From: Methylocystis sp. IM3
Lineage (GTDB): Bacteria; Pseudomonadota; Alphaproteobacteria; Rhizobiales; Beijerinckiaceae
DNA length: 64,000 nt
Direction of reading: 5' to 3'
Assembly: GCF_038070105.1 (NCBI RefSeq)
Contig: NZ_JBBPBZ010000001.1
Location: forward strand, 124,001-188,000
Part shown: piece by piece, positions 26,858-35,508 of the stretch
How the letters are laid out: each line of letters starts with the position of its first letter
How positions within the stretch are numbered: the first letter of the stretch is position 1
Position numbers and translations under genes: made by a program
The notes under the pieces: generated by a model
What the model was told of the DNA's origin: nothing
Database searches by the model: none
What the model saw: the letters and a program-made list of their open reading frames with translations, nothing else

Positions 26858-27580
26858 ATGATCGAATTTGACAACGCACGTCGCCGCCTGGTCATCGCCG
26901 CCGGCGCGGGGCTCGTGCTGGCAGGGGCCAACCCTCAAATTGTTCGGGCCGCCGAAAAACGCGACGAAGACAAAGAAAAGGAAGTCGGCGCGGTCGAAGA
27001 CCTGATGCGCGAGCATGGCGTCATTCGCCGCGCCATCCTCGTCTATCGTGACATGGCCGCGAAGCTGCGGACAAAGCCGGCCAGCCTCGATCCCGACCTG
27101 ATCCACCGCACGGCAATGATGTTTCGCAACTTCGGCGAGGACTATCACGAGAAAAAACTCGAAGAGACGCACATCTTCCCGACGATCAAGAAGGTCGGGG
27201 GGCCGGCGGCGGCCTATGTCGATGTTCTAATCGCCCAACACCAACGCGGCCGGGAGCTCACGGATTACATCCTCGCCGTCGTCGGCAAAGGGGCGATAGC
27301 AGCCGGCGACGCCGAGGCGCTGGCGCGTGTCTTGGATAGTGTCGAACTTATGTATGAGCACCACGCCGCGCGCGAGGATACCGTTGTCTTTCCGGCGTGG
27401 AAGGGCGCGCTCTCGGCGCATCAACTCGACGAAATGGGTGAGACGTTCGAAGACATCGAATATCAGCAATTCGGCAAGGACGGGTTTGAAGACGCCGTGG
27501 CGCAAATCGCGCTCATTGAACAGGCGCTCGGTATGGCCGAGATCGCGCAATTCACTGCGCCGCCGCCACCAAAAGCATGA
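26858..27580 (+). CDS. Hemerythrin-like domain protein with Tat-type leader
   Basis: A 240-residue protein from the ATG at 26858 (SD AAAAGGGAG). The N-terminus RRRLVIAAGAGLVLAGA looks like a twin-arginine signal, suggesting export of a cofactor-loaded protein. The body is a four-helix hemerythrin HHE domain: REHGVIRR, EDYHEKKLEETHIFP, AQHQRGREL and MYEHHAAREDTVVFP provide the His/Glu ligands of a di-iron centre. Roles in O2, NO or metal sensing/scavenging are possible. It sits 6 nt before chrA and is probably cotranscribed with it. Confidence 0.85.
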   Translation: MIEFDNARRRLVIAAGAGLVLAGANPQIVRAAEKRDEDKEKEVGAVEDLMREHGVIRRAILVYRDMAAKLRTKPASLDPDLIHRTAMMFRNFGEDYHEKKLEETHIFPTIKKVGGPAAAYVDVLIAQHQRGRELTDYILAVVGKGAIAAGDAEALARVLDSVELMYEHHAAREDTVVFPAWKGALSAHQLDEMGETFEDIEYQQFGKDGFEDAVAQIALIEQALGMAEIAQFTAPPPPKA

Positions 27581-27586
27581 GTCCTT

Positions 27587-28807
27587 ATGAACGTGGACGT
27601 CGACGCGACGCCCTATAGAGGGCGTCGTTCCTTTCTTGAAGTGCTTTGGGTGTTCCTCCGGCTTGGGGTGACGAGCTTTGGCGGTCCAATCGCACATCTG
27701 GGCTATTTCCGCGCCGAATTCGTCGAGCGCCGCAAATGGCTCGACGAAGCGGCCTACACCGACATCATCGCGCTCTGCCAATTCCTGCCCGGGCCAGCGA
27801 GCAGTCAGGTCGGCATTATTCTCGGCATGTTGCGCGCCGGGTTGCCGGGCGGACTTGCGGCATGGCTCGGTTTCACCATGCCTTCGGCCCTCGCGCTCGT
27901 CGCCTTCGCTTATGGCGTCGGCAGGCTCGGCGATATATCGCAGGTTGCATGGCTGCATGGCCTGAAAATCGTTGCCGTTGCCGTTGTCGCCCAGGCGATT
28001 TGGGGCATGGCGCGAAGCCTTTGCCCTGATCGGGAACGGGTGACGCTCGCCGTCGCGGCGACTTTGCTCACCTTGGCCATTCCTTCGGCAATCGGCCAGA
28101 TTGCGGCCATTGTGGCAGGAGGCGTCATCGGCTGGCGTTTCCTCCCCAGCAGGAATGACGCGAAAGCTGCGCCGCTCGGGATTCCTGTCGGTCGTGCGAC
28201 TGCAATCGCCTCTCTCGCCTTGTTCACGGCGTTGCTCTTCGGGTTGCCGCTGCTGGCAACGGCAACCTCCAATCACACGATCGAGCTTATCAGTAGCTTC
28301 TATCGTTCGGGCTCGCTCGTCTTCGGCGGCGGGCATGTCGTGCTGCCGTTGCTGCAACAAGCCGTCGTGCCGCGCGGCTGGATCAGCAACGATGCGTTCC
28401 TTGCCGGCTACGGGGCGGCGCAAGCCGTTCCCGGCCCGCTCTTCACTTTCGCCGCCTATCTGGGGACGGCGATGAAGTCCGCGCCGAATGGTTGGACGGG
28501 CGGCCTCATCTGCCTCGCGGCGGTCTACCTGCCATCCTTTCTCCTTCTCATTGGCGCGTTGCCGTTTTGGGTCGCTCTACGTCATCGCATGGGGGTGCAG
28601 TCCGCGCTCAAAGGCGTCAATGCGACGGTTGTCGGCATCTTGCTTGGGGCGCTTTATACGCCGGTCTGGACGAGCGCGATTTTCAGCCCAGCGGATTTTG
28701 GGCTGGCGGCGCTCGCTTTTTTGCTGCTGGTGTTTTGGCGAGTGCCGCCTTGGCTGGTGGTCTTAATTGGCGCGGTCGGCGCAACTGCGCTCGCAGCAGT
28801 CGCATAA
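27587..28807 (+). CDS. chrA: Chromate transporter ChrA
   Basis: CHR-family chromate exporter, long (two-domain) type of 406 residues. Both repeats are visible: first FLRLGVTSFGGPIAHLGYFR with CQFLPGPASSQVGIILG, second RSGSLVFGGGHVVLPLL with GYGAAQAVPGPLFTFAAYLG. Ten or more hydrophobic helices. The chromate resistance role follows from the family. It directly follows the hemerythrin-like gene. A truncated permease frame begins immediately after its stop. Confidence 0.93.
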   Translation: MNVDVDATPYRGRRSFLEVLWVFLRLGVTSFGGPIAHLGYFRAEFVERRKWLDEAAYTDIIALCQFLPGPASSQVGIILGMLRAGLPGGLAAWLGFTMPSALALVAFAYGVGRLGDISQVAWLHGLKIVAVAVVAQAIWGMARSLCPDRERVTLAVAATLLTLAIPSAIGQIAAIVAGGVIGWRFLPSRNDAKAAPLGIPVGRATAIASLALFTALLFGLPLLATATSNHTIELISSFYRSGSLVFGGGHVVLPLLQQAVVPRGWISNDAFLAGYGAAQAVPGPLFTFAAYLGTAMKSAPNGWTGGLICLAAVYLPSFLLLIGALPFWVALRHRMGVQSALKGVNATVVGILLGALYTPVWTSAIFSPADFGLAALAFLLLVFWRVPPWLVVLIGAVGATALAAVA

Positions 28808-28809
28808 GT

Positions 28810-29409
28810 TCCATTCTGTTATACGGGTCGTCTATCGGAACATTTCAGTTCTGGCGAAGTGGCTTGCTATCCTGGCGCACTTTTTATCCCTTCGCTGTGT
28901 TGGGATTCCCATTTTCCCTGGTCGGCGGCGCGGTCCAACTATCGACTGCGATTTACTATCCGATCGTCGGCGTCATTTTGTTGCTGTCGGCTGCGCAGAT
29001 GGTCCGCTCAGCGACAAAAATGAGCGTCAAGCACTTTTCACCGCCTACGCAACCTCCGTTCCTTCCTGCTTTGCTGACCGGCGCGGCAATAGGGTTCATA
29101 TCCGGCACGACGGGAACTGGAGGCGGTATCTTCCTTGCGCCCGCGATCCTGTCGATGAACTGGGTCAGTTTGCGCCGTACAGCGGCGGTGACGGCCGCAT
29201 ATAACCTGCTTAACTCAGCGGCCGCGCTGATTGGCGCGTACAGCATTCTTAGTTCAACACCGCAGGCGTTGCCAGTCTGGCTTGTTGCTGTCGGCGCAGG
29301 GGGCACGATCGGATCATTTGTAGGTAGCCGCTATCTGCCCGACAGCGGACTGCGGTACATCTTAGCGATGATTCTCTTCGCTTCCGGCATGAAGCTCGTC
29401 CTCACCTGA
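28810..29409 (+). pseudogene. 5'-truncated TSUP (TauE/SafE) permease
   Basis: About 200 codons homologous to the sulfite/anion exporter family, from FQFWRSGLLSWRTFYPFAVL through the second-repeat signature GFISGTTGTGGGIFLAPAIL to the end GMKLVLT. The first 50-60 residues with the first repeat signature are missing: upstream the frame runs into the chrA coding region, which is read in another frame. There is no start codon with an SD. A deletion fused its middle to the chrA 3' end. Confidence 0.75.
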
Positions 29410-29569
29410 AGTTGCAAATCTTTGATCAAAAACCCATAATTCGAGGAGATGAAAGGTGCGGTGAATCGATCGCCTACGACTGGCTTCTGGCGTGGGACTA
29501 TGGCGCTTCTTGTGGCGATTGCCGGCGCCGCAGCCGCGCGGGTTCTGATGGGGTCGCCTCTGCCCTCCT

Positions 29570-29752
29570 CGGCGACCGGGCGGATGGCTGTGACCCTGGG
29601 CTTCCCCTCGGTGAGCATGCCGGTCTTGTCGACGACAACCGTATCGATCTTCTGGAACCGCTCCAAAGCCTCCGCATTCTTGATGAGCACGCCGGACTGA
29701 GCGCCAAGCAATGCCGGCCATTATGGACATTGGCGTCGCAAGACCAAGCGCG
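29570..29752 (-). pseudogene. Fragment of a copper P-type ATPase gene
   Basis: On the minus strand [13 protein letters not shown] is followed, one frame over, by [20 protein letters not shown], then [20 protein letters not shown] and IRPV. This matches residues around the phosphorylation site of the intact CopA at 35792-38080 ([52 protein letters not shown]). The fragment has a frameshift, the essential DKTGT changed to DKTGM, and no upstream CPC motif, so it is a dead copy of about 60 codons. Confidence 0.75.
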
Positions 29753-29967
29753 GGTTAGAATCGTCGTCGGGTTCGAGCAAAAGATTTTGCGCATGGACTG
29801 CAGGAGAAGCCCGCGCTCCCGCGCGACTCGAGACCAACATTCGATGATTGGGGGCAAGGATTTCGTCGACCGTAAAAGACACGCGCTCGACCCGATGATG
29901 GTTGATCAACTGCACGAGAAAAGGCGGAGACTCAGGGTCTTGTTGCGGAGGTATTGATTTTTATGCT

Positions 29968-30636
29968 TCATGCATCGCCAACGGCGACTGGCAGCTCAGC
30001 GGAACGCCACTCGGGAAAACCATCCTCCAGCCTGTGCGCCTCGAAGCCGCGCGCGCGCAACGCCGCAACCGCCTCGTAGGAGAGAACGCAGAATGCGCTG
30101 CGGCAGTAAGCGACGATCTCTTGCGAGCGATTAAGTTCCGAGAGCCGCGCTTCGAGCGCATGAAGCGGAATATTCAACGCGCCAGGCACATGCCCTAAGG
30201 CAAATTCATCTTCGGGCCGAACATCAAGCACGGTGACGGTCCCCGCGCGCAGTCGCTCCGCCAGCTCTTCGCGAGAAACCGGCTCCAGGCTGTCGCGATC
30301 GTCAAAATAGCTACGCACGATCCGCTCGACCTCGGCCACATTGCGTTCGGCGATCCTGCGTAAAGCAGCGAGCACATCGAGAACCCCGTCATCGGCAAGC
30401 CGGTAATAGACGAATTTGCCGTCGCGCCTTGGGCTCACCATGCCCGCGCGCCGCATCTGTTGAAGGTGCTGCGAGGCATTGGCGATCGAGAGGCCGGTCT
30501 TTTGCGCAAGGATTTCGACGCTGCGCTCGCCCTGGGCGAGCTGCTCCAGCAGTTCGAGACGATGCGCGTGCCCAAAAGCTCTAGCAACGGCGGCAAACTC
30601 CGCGAATAGCGCCTGTTTCGGACTTTGGGTTGACAT
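29968..30636 (-). CDS. ArsR-type repressor fused to a rhodanese domain
   Basis: A 222-residue fusion: ArsR winged helix (LAQKTGLSIANASQHLQQMR; residues about 10-100) followed by a rhodanese domain (VLDVRPEDEFALGHVPGALN) with catalytic Cys178 in AYCRSAFCVLSYEAV. The ATG at 30636 is preferred; an ATG seven codons upstream is possible. Such fusions are thought to sense sulfur species or regulate sulfide genes. It is divergent from a persulfide-dioxygenase-like gene, with an inverted repeat between, so autoregulation and control of that gene are likely. Confidence 0.88.
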   Translation of the reverse strand: MSTQSPKQALFAEFAAVARAFGHAHRLELLEQLAQGERSVEILAQKTGLSIANASQHLQQMRRAGMVSPRRDGKFVYYRLADDGVLDVLAALRRIAERNVAEVERIVRSYFDDRDSLEPVSREELAERLRAGTVTVLDVRPEDEFALGHVPGALNIPLHALEARLSELNRSQEIVAYCRSAFCVLSYEAVAALRARGFEAHRLEDGFPEWRSAELPVAVGDA

Positions 30637-30655
30637 AAGATCTCTTGTCTCTATC

Positions 30656-30675
30656 ATTCAAGCGAGTAATTGAAT
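30656..30675. promoter_or_regulatory. Inverted-repeat operator between ArsR-rhodanese and metallohydrolase genes
   Basis: ATTCAA-N8-TTGAAT forms a 6-bp perfect inverted repeat in the divergent intergenic region, 20 nt from the ArsR start. ATTCAA/TTGAAT half-sites with similar spacing are what BigR/SqrR-type ArsR proteins bind. Confidence 0.55.
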
Positions 30676-30749
30676 ATTGTCCAAGCGCTTTGTCAAGGCA
30701 TGCATCCGTCCCCAGGCGCTGGCGGACAAGGAAAGGTGGAGCCCCCCCC

Positions 30750-31490
30750 ATGATTTTGCGCCAGTTCCTGCACTCCAGCCCTGTCGCTGCTTCCTACCTT
30801 TTCGGCTGCGGCGGGCGCGCCGCCGCGGCGGTCGTCGATCCGGTCGGCGACATCGGCCCTTATGTTCGGGCCGCGGAAGAGGGCGGCATGCGCATTCGCT
30901 ACGTCATCGATACGCATCTGCACGCCGATCACGTCTCGGCGGGTCGTGAGCTCGCTGAAGCGACCGGCGCGGAATATGTGCTCTTTGCCGAAGCGAAAGC
31001 GGCCTTCCCCTTCCGTGGCGTTCGCGACGGCGAGGTGTTGGAGCTTGGCAATGTTTCAGTCCAGGTCCTGCACACGCCGGGGCACACGCCCGAGCATATC
31101 TCGCTTGTCGTTACCGATCGCACGCGCGCCGACGAGCCTTGGTTCGTATTGACCGGCCACACGCTGATGGTCGGCGATCTCGGCCGAACCGAACTCGCCA
31201 CGAGCGCGGAGGAAGGCGCGCGCGCTTTGTTCCGCTCGGTGCAGAGCCTCAAGGCCCTGCCGGACTATCTCGAAATCTTGCCCGGAGCCTATTCCGGCTC
31301 GGTCTGTGGCCGCAGCTTAAGCGGCAAGCCGACCTCGACGATCGGCTTTGAGAAACGCCACAACAAGGCGTTTCGCATCGACGACGAAGACGCCTTTGTG
31401 CGCGCCATGGTCGCCGATATTCCGCCGCCACCCGCGCAAGCGGCTGAAATCCGCGCGGTTAATTCCGGCTCGAGGGTAGTTGCGGAATGA
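30750..31490 (+). CDS. Metallo-beta-lactamase-fold hydrolase, persulfide dioxygenase-like
   Basis: A 246-residue protein from the ATG at 30750 (SD GGTGGAG region). The metal motif is THLHADH (His56, His58, Asp60, His61), followed by HTPGHTPEHIS and GDLGRTELA and a distal His in FEKRHNKAF. This pattern fits the ETHE1/Blh group that oxidises glutathione persulfide, a step of sulfide detoxification. It lies downstream of an ArsR-rhodanese operator and overlaps the following MFS start by 4 nt, indicating one operon. Glyoxalase II is a less likely alternative. Confidence 0.85.
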   Translation: MILRQFLHSSPVAASYLFGCGGRAAAAVVDPVGDIGPYVRAAEEGGMRIRYVIDTHLHADHVSAGRELAEATGAEYVLFAEAKAAFPFRGVRDGEVLELGNVSVQVLHTPGHTPEHISLVVTDRTRADEPWFVLTGHTLMVGDLGRTELATSAEEGARALFRSVQSLKALPDYLEILPGAYSGSVCGRSLSGKPTSTIGFEKRHNKAFRIDDEDAFVRAMVADIPPPPAQAAEIRAVNSGSRVVAE

Positions 31491-32884
31491 GCGTGATCGA
31501 CACCGGCGCGCCCGCGCGCGCCGCCTCCGGCGTAACGCTTGGGCTACGGGCCAACTGGCGGCAGTTCGCGCTGCTCGTTTTGATCAACGCCTTTGTCGGC
31601 GGCATGGTCGGAATCGAGCGCACGGTCGTGCCGTTGATCGGTTCGGAGGAATTCCACCTTGCGTCGACCACGCTCGTGGTCTCCTTCATCGTCAGCTTCG
31701 GCGTGGTCAAGGCCTTCGCCAATCTCGTCTCGGGGCATTTCGCCGACGTTTGGGGCCGCAAACGCGTGCTGATCCTCGGCTGGCTGGTCGGCCTGCCAGT
31801 TCCCTTCATGATCATGTGGGCCCCGAGCTGGGGATGGATTGTCGCCGCCAATGCGCTGCTCGGCGTCAATCAGGGCTTCGCCTGGTCGATGACCGTCATC
31901 ATGAAAATTGACCTCGTGGGGCCGAAGTCGCGGGGCCTGGCGGTCGGCCTCAATGAGTTCGCGGGCTATCTCGCGGTCGGCGTCACCGCGTTTCTCACTG
32001 GCTATCTCGCGTCGGAGTATGGGCTGCGCCCGACGCCGATTTATTTGGGCGTCGGCTACGCGATTGCGGGCACGCTGCTCTCCATTCTTCTTGTTCGCGA
32101 CACGCGCGCCCATGTCCGCGCGGAGATCGGCGACGTTCCAAATCAAGCTGCCGCAATGGGATTTTGGGAGGTGTTTACGCTGACCTCCTTCCGCGATCGC
32201 AATCTCTTCGCCGCCTCTCAAGCCGGACTGGTGAACAATCTTAACGACGGCATGAGCTGGGGCATTTTTCCGCTGTTTTTCGCGGCCTTCGGACTCGGCG
32301 TGGAGCGGATCGGCATTCTCAAAGCAGTGTATCCGGCGACATGGGGCGTTCTCCAAATCGCGACCGGCCCTTTGAGCGATCGCTGGGGACGCAAAGGCCT
32401 GATCGTCGCGGGGATGTGGGTCCAGGCCGCTGCTCTGTTCCTCACGGCTTTTACGCGCGATTTTCATTACTGGCTGATTGGCAGCCTGCTTCTGGGCCTG
32501 GGAACCGCCATGGTCTATCCGAGCCTGATCGCCGCTGTTTCCGACGCGTCGCATGCCAGCTGGCGGGCGCGTTCGCTCAGCGTCTATCGCTTTTGGCGCG
32601 ATCTCGGCTACGCGATTGGCGCACTTTCCGCCGGCGTCATCGCTGATCTCTACGGGATGGCATGGGCGATCGGCGCAATCGCCACGCTGACATTTATCTC
32701 CGGCCTGATCGTCGCTCTGCTTATGCGCGGTCCCCGGCCTGGCTTGAGCGGAACTAATGACAACAGCGGTAAGGAGGAAGCCCATGAACGGCCGCACGAC
32801 ACTTATGGCGGCGTCAAGCTCCGCACTGATCCTGCAACCCGCTTGGAGTTGGGCGCAGACAGCAACCGAGCCCAACAAATATGA
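31487..32884 (+). CDS. MFS transporter coupled to the sulfur-type module
   Basis: A 465-residue transporter with 12 helices; MFS loops HFADVWGRKRVLILG (helix 2-3) and PLSDRWGRKGLIVAG (second half). It overlaps the upstream hydrolase by 4 nt. The last about 45 residues, after LLMRGPRPGLS, are polar and low in family character, and their DNA overlaps the start of the next gene by 101 nt. The original stop may have been lost by a small frameshift near 32750. Substrate unknown; export of a sulfur or metal compound is a guess from context. Confidence 0.85.
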   Translation: MSVIDTGAPARAASGVTLGLRANWRQFALLVLINAFVGGMVGIERTVVPLIGSEEFHLASTTLVVSFIVSFGVVKAFANLVSGHFADVWGRKRVLILGWLVGLPVPFMIMWAPSWGWIVAANALLGVNQGFAWSMTVIMKIDLVGPKSRGLAVGLNEFAGYLAVGVTAFLTGYLASEYGLRPTPIYLGVGYAIAGTLLSILLVRDTRAHVRAEIGDVPNQAAAMGFWEVFTLTSFRDRNLFAASQAGLVNNLNDGMSWGIFPLFFAAFGLGVERIGILKAVYPATWGVLQIATGPLSDRWGRKGLIVAGMWVQAAALFLTAFTRDFHYWLIGSLLLGLGTAMVYPSLIAAVSDASHASWRARSLSVYRFWRDLGYAIGALSAGVIADLYGMAWAIGAIATLTFISGLIVALLMRGPRPGLSGTNDNSGKEEAHERPHDTYGGVKLRTDPATRLELGADSNRAQQI

Positions 32885-33140
32885 TTGGTATCACATGTCG
32901 CCTATGATGTGGCGCGGGTATGGCATGATTTTTGGCCCGCTGTTCATGATCCTGGCGCTCGCCGTGGTGATCGCGGTCGTTGTTCTTCTCGTGCGTTGGA
33001 TTGGCGGACCGGGGTATGGAGCGCAACCGCCGTATCAACCGCCTCCAGGACGCGCCCTCGACATTCTCAAAGAGCGTTTCGCCCGTGGCGAAATTAATAA
33101 GGAAGAATTCGAGGAGCGCCGACGCGTGCTAGACCAGTAA
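32784..33140 (+). CDS. SHOCT-domain membrane protein
   Basis: A 118-residue protein from the ATG at 32784 with a strong SD (AAGGAGG, 7 nt upstream). Signal or first hydrophobic segment at the N-terminus, a second membrane helix (FMILALAVVIAVVVLLVRWI) and a C-terminal SHOCT motif (ILKERFARGEINKEEFEERR). Such proteins are common next to metal and redox genes; function is undefined. It lies inside the 3' end of the MFS reading frame and 4 nt before the tandem methyltransferase. Confidence 0.85.
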   Translation: MNGRTTLMAASSSALILQPAWSWAQTATEPNKYDWYHMSPMMWRGYGMIFGPLFMILALAVVIAVVVLLVRWIGGPGYGAQPPYQPPPGRALDILKERFARGEINKEEFEERRRVLDQ

Positions 33141-33144
33141 TGAA

Positions 33145-34599
33145 ATGAGCACGGGGACGCATCGCCGGAAGCAGCAGGCGGCGGGGTTGGTCGAGTCCTA
33201 CGCCCGCTGGCGATCGAGCAACCTCGGCCAGATCACCGATGCTCTAGAGCAACAGCTTCTGTTTGAACTTCTCGGGTCCGTCGCCGGGATGACGTTACTT
33301 GATGTCGGTTGCGGCGATGGCGCCCTTGCGTCGAAACTTGCCCGGCGTGGCGCCGTCGTAACTGGCCTTGACCCGGACCCGGTAATGATCGCCGCCACGC
33401 GACGGCGGGCCGTGATCGAGAATGTTCAATTGCGGCTCGTCGAGGGGAAGTCCGAGACGCCGCCATTCCGAGACGCGGAGTTCGACCGAGTTCTTGCGGT
33501 TGCGGCGCTCTGCTTCGTTCCCCATGCCGAGCGGGCCATTGCGGAAATGGCCCGCGTGCTGAAGCCGGGAGGGCGGCTCATTATCGGGGAACTCGGCGGC
33601 CGAAGTCTATGGGCGGCCTATCGACGCGTCCGTGGCTGGCTTGGCCATCCATTATGGCAAGCGGCTAGATTTCGCTCACAGGCGGAACTTAGCCAACTTG
33701 TTAGCAGCGCGGGACTCGACGTCCTTGAGATGCGCGGGGCCGCCTATTATCCGCCATGCGGGACGGCGGCGCGGCTGCTTGCCGTTGTCGATCCGTGGCT
33801 CGGGCGGCGAACAACTCTCGGAGCAGCCTTTATCGCCCTATCAGCGACGAAGCCAACCGGCGCGGTCCATGCCAGGGAGAGAGAAATGAACGTGCCGCCA
33901 ATCCTCTCCCAGAAGCATGATGACGCGCCGTCCGCCTCCACGCCCAAAAGTCTGTTGCCGGAATCGCGTCGCGAGAAGGGCCTGAACTTCTACGAGCGTT
34001 GGATTCTCCCGCCGCTGCTCGATTGGGTTATGCGGCAGCCGCAACTTGAACAATACCGCCGCGAGGTGGGTGCATCTGCTCGGGGCCGGGTGCTGGAAAT
34101 CGGCGTCGGCTCGGGCCTGAATTTTCCGTTTTATAGCAAACAGGTTGAGATCGTTGTCGGGGTCGACCCCTCGCCCCGCTTGCTTGCCATGGCGCGGCGA
34201 CGTGCCGCCGCGGCTGGAGTGCAAGCCGAACTTCTACAGGGGACGGCGACCGCGATACCTCTCGCCGATAGCACGATAGATACGGTCGTCATGACCTGGG
34301 CGCTTTGTTCGGTCCCAGACCCGTTGCTTGCGTTACGCGAAATGCGGCGGGTGCTTAAACCGGATGGGCGGCTGCTCTTTATCGAACATGGGCTTTGCCC
34401 AGAGGTCGGCGTCGAACGCTGGCAGCATCGATTGACCCCTATATGGCGTCGCGTTTCTGGCGGTTGTCACCTAGACCGAAAGATGGATGATCTCATACGC
34501 TCGGCCGGCTTCGAGCTGAAAGAGCTTAGAAACCAGTATGCGGACGGTCCCCGCATCTTCACATACATGTATGAGGGATGCGCGCGACCTGTTGCCTGA
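33145..34599 (+). CDS. Tandem SAM-dependent methyltransferase fusion
   Basis: A 484-residue protein with two class I methyltransferase domains. The first (about residues 15-240) has motif I LLDVGCGDGALASKL and motif post-I GLDPD; the second (about 270-480) has VLEIGVGSGLNFPFY, VGVDPSP and DTVVMTWALCSVPDP. They are joined by a linker beginning near an internal Met (MNVPPILSQKHDD) that could be an old start: the DNA before it reads GGGAGAGAGAAATG, a fair ribosome site, so a shorter second product is possible. Substrate unknown; UbiE-like domains often act on quinones, thiols or metalloids. Confidence 0.85.
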   Translation: MSTGTHRRKQQAAGLVESYARWRSSNLGQITDALEQQLLFELLGSVAGMTLLDVGCGDGALASKLARRGAVVTGLDPDPVMIAATRRRAVIENVQLRLVEGKSETPPFRDAEFDRVLAVAALCFVPHAERAIAEMARVLKPGGRLIIGELGGRSLWAAYRRVRGWLGHPLWQAARFRSQAELSQLVSSAGLDVLEMRGAAYYPPCGTAARLLAVVDPWLGRRTTLGAAFIALSATKPTGAVHAREREMNVPPILSQKHDDAPSASTPKSLLPESRREKGLNFYERWILPPLLDWVMRQPQLEQYRREVGASARGRVLEIGVGSGLNFPFYSKQVEIVVGVDPSPRLLAMARRRAAAAGVQAELLQGTATAIPLADSTIDTVVMTWALCSVPDPLLALREMRRVLKPDGRLLFIEHGLCPEVGVERWQHRLTPIWRRVSGGCHLDRKMDDLIRSAGFELKELRNQYADGPRIFTYMYEGCARPVA

Positions 34600-34683
34600 C
34601 GTCGTGCTTTGCGCGGTCACGCATGGCAAAGGACGTTATCATGCGTGAGATGAGCCGGAGGGCGAGGCAGCCCCCCTAATAGC

Positions 34684-35407
34684 AATCTGTCCGCTGTCGT
34701 TCATCTATCAGCTGCCGATCTTCTTCGTCGTGACGAAACTTTTGCGGCGCGCGCCCCTAGCAGCTGTGCTCGTCGTCGCCGCCGGCCTGCAAGTTTCTAA
34801 CATCTACACGAACTCCACCGTCATCGACGAATTCACCGCGCGCTACGTCTATTTTTTCGTGGGCTACGCCCTCGCCCCCCACGTTTTCGCGCTTGCCGAC
34901 CTGGCGCGCGCTAATGTGGGGACGACGCTTTGCGCCCTTCTTGTCTGGGGCGTCGTCAACGGTCTCGCGGTGCGGCTCGCCTTTGCGGCCTTTCCCCGCG
35001 TCGGGCTTGTTCTCGGATTTGCCGGCGCGGCGGCCGTCGTCTCCTTCTCGGCGCTGCTCGCTCAGGCGCGCCTCCTGCCGGCGCTGCGCTGGCTTGGTGG
35101 GCGCTCGATTGTCGTCTATCTCGCCTTTTTCCTGCCCATGGCCGTGATCGCACTGCTGAAGCTGGACGTGATCGACGACGCAGGAGCCGTTGCGCTTATC
35201 GTTACTGCATCCGCCATTCTTGTTCCCCTCGCTGTGGAACGCCTCGTGCAGGGCACGCGGTTCGTATCTTTCTTCGAGCGCCCTGTGACCTTCCGCCTGC
35301 CACGAGCGCCGCGCCGCTCGCGGCTTGTGGCGACCGAAAAGGCGCCACAAGGGGGCGGCGACGATTGGCCGATCTGGCGCGATTGGCTTCGCTCGATCGA
35401 GCGCTAG
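34684..35407 (+). pseudogene. 5'-truncated acyltransferase-3 family membrane protein
   Basis: The frame open to 35407 holds the C-terminal half of an acyltransferase-3/OpgC-like protein: SFIYQLPIFFVVTKLL, then YFFVGYALAPHVFALADLAR, WLGGRSIVVYLAFFLPM and a basic tail. Homology begins abruptly near 34684 with stop codons just upstream, so roughly the first 150 residues with the catalytic His are missing. A GTG at 34730 could start a 225-residue product, but the catalytic part is absent. Confidence 0.65.
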
Positions 35408-35508
35408 GGCCCTATCGCCTTGACACGCTATGACTCCATGGCGTCCCGATAGGCGAGCGGCTAGTCTCTCGGCGCCAACGATCTCATCTCCTCTCTAAGG
35501 GGCCGACC

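Noticed and set aside
27227..28423. 398-codon minus-strand open frame opposite the hemerythrin-like gene and chrA
   Set aside because: Low-complexity charged translation, no SD, fully opposite two recognised genes.
29721..29967. Minus-strand frame QLINHHRVERVSFTVDEILA downstream of the ArsR-rhodanese gene
   Set aside because: Looks somewhat protein-like and overlaps the upstream edge of the copA fragment, but no start, no family and interrupted frames; not called as a gene.
31544..32878. 444-codon minus-strand open frame opposite the MFS gene
   Set aside because: Its translation is rich in His, Arg, Asp and Gln without hydrophobic core or domain, while the plus-strand MFS has 12 helices and signature loops.
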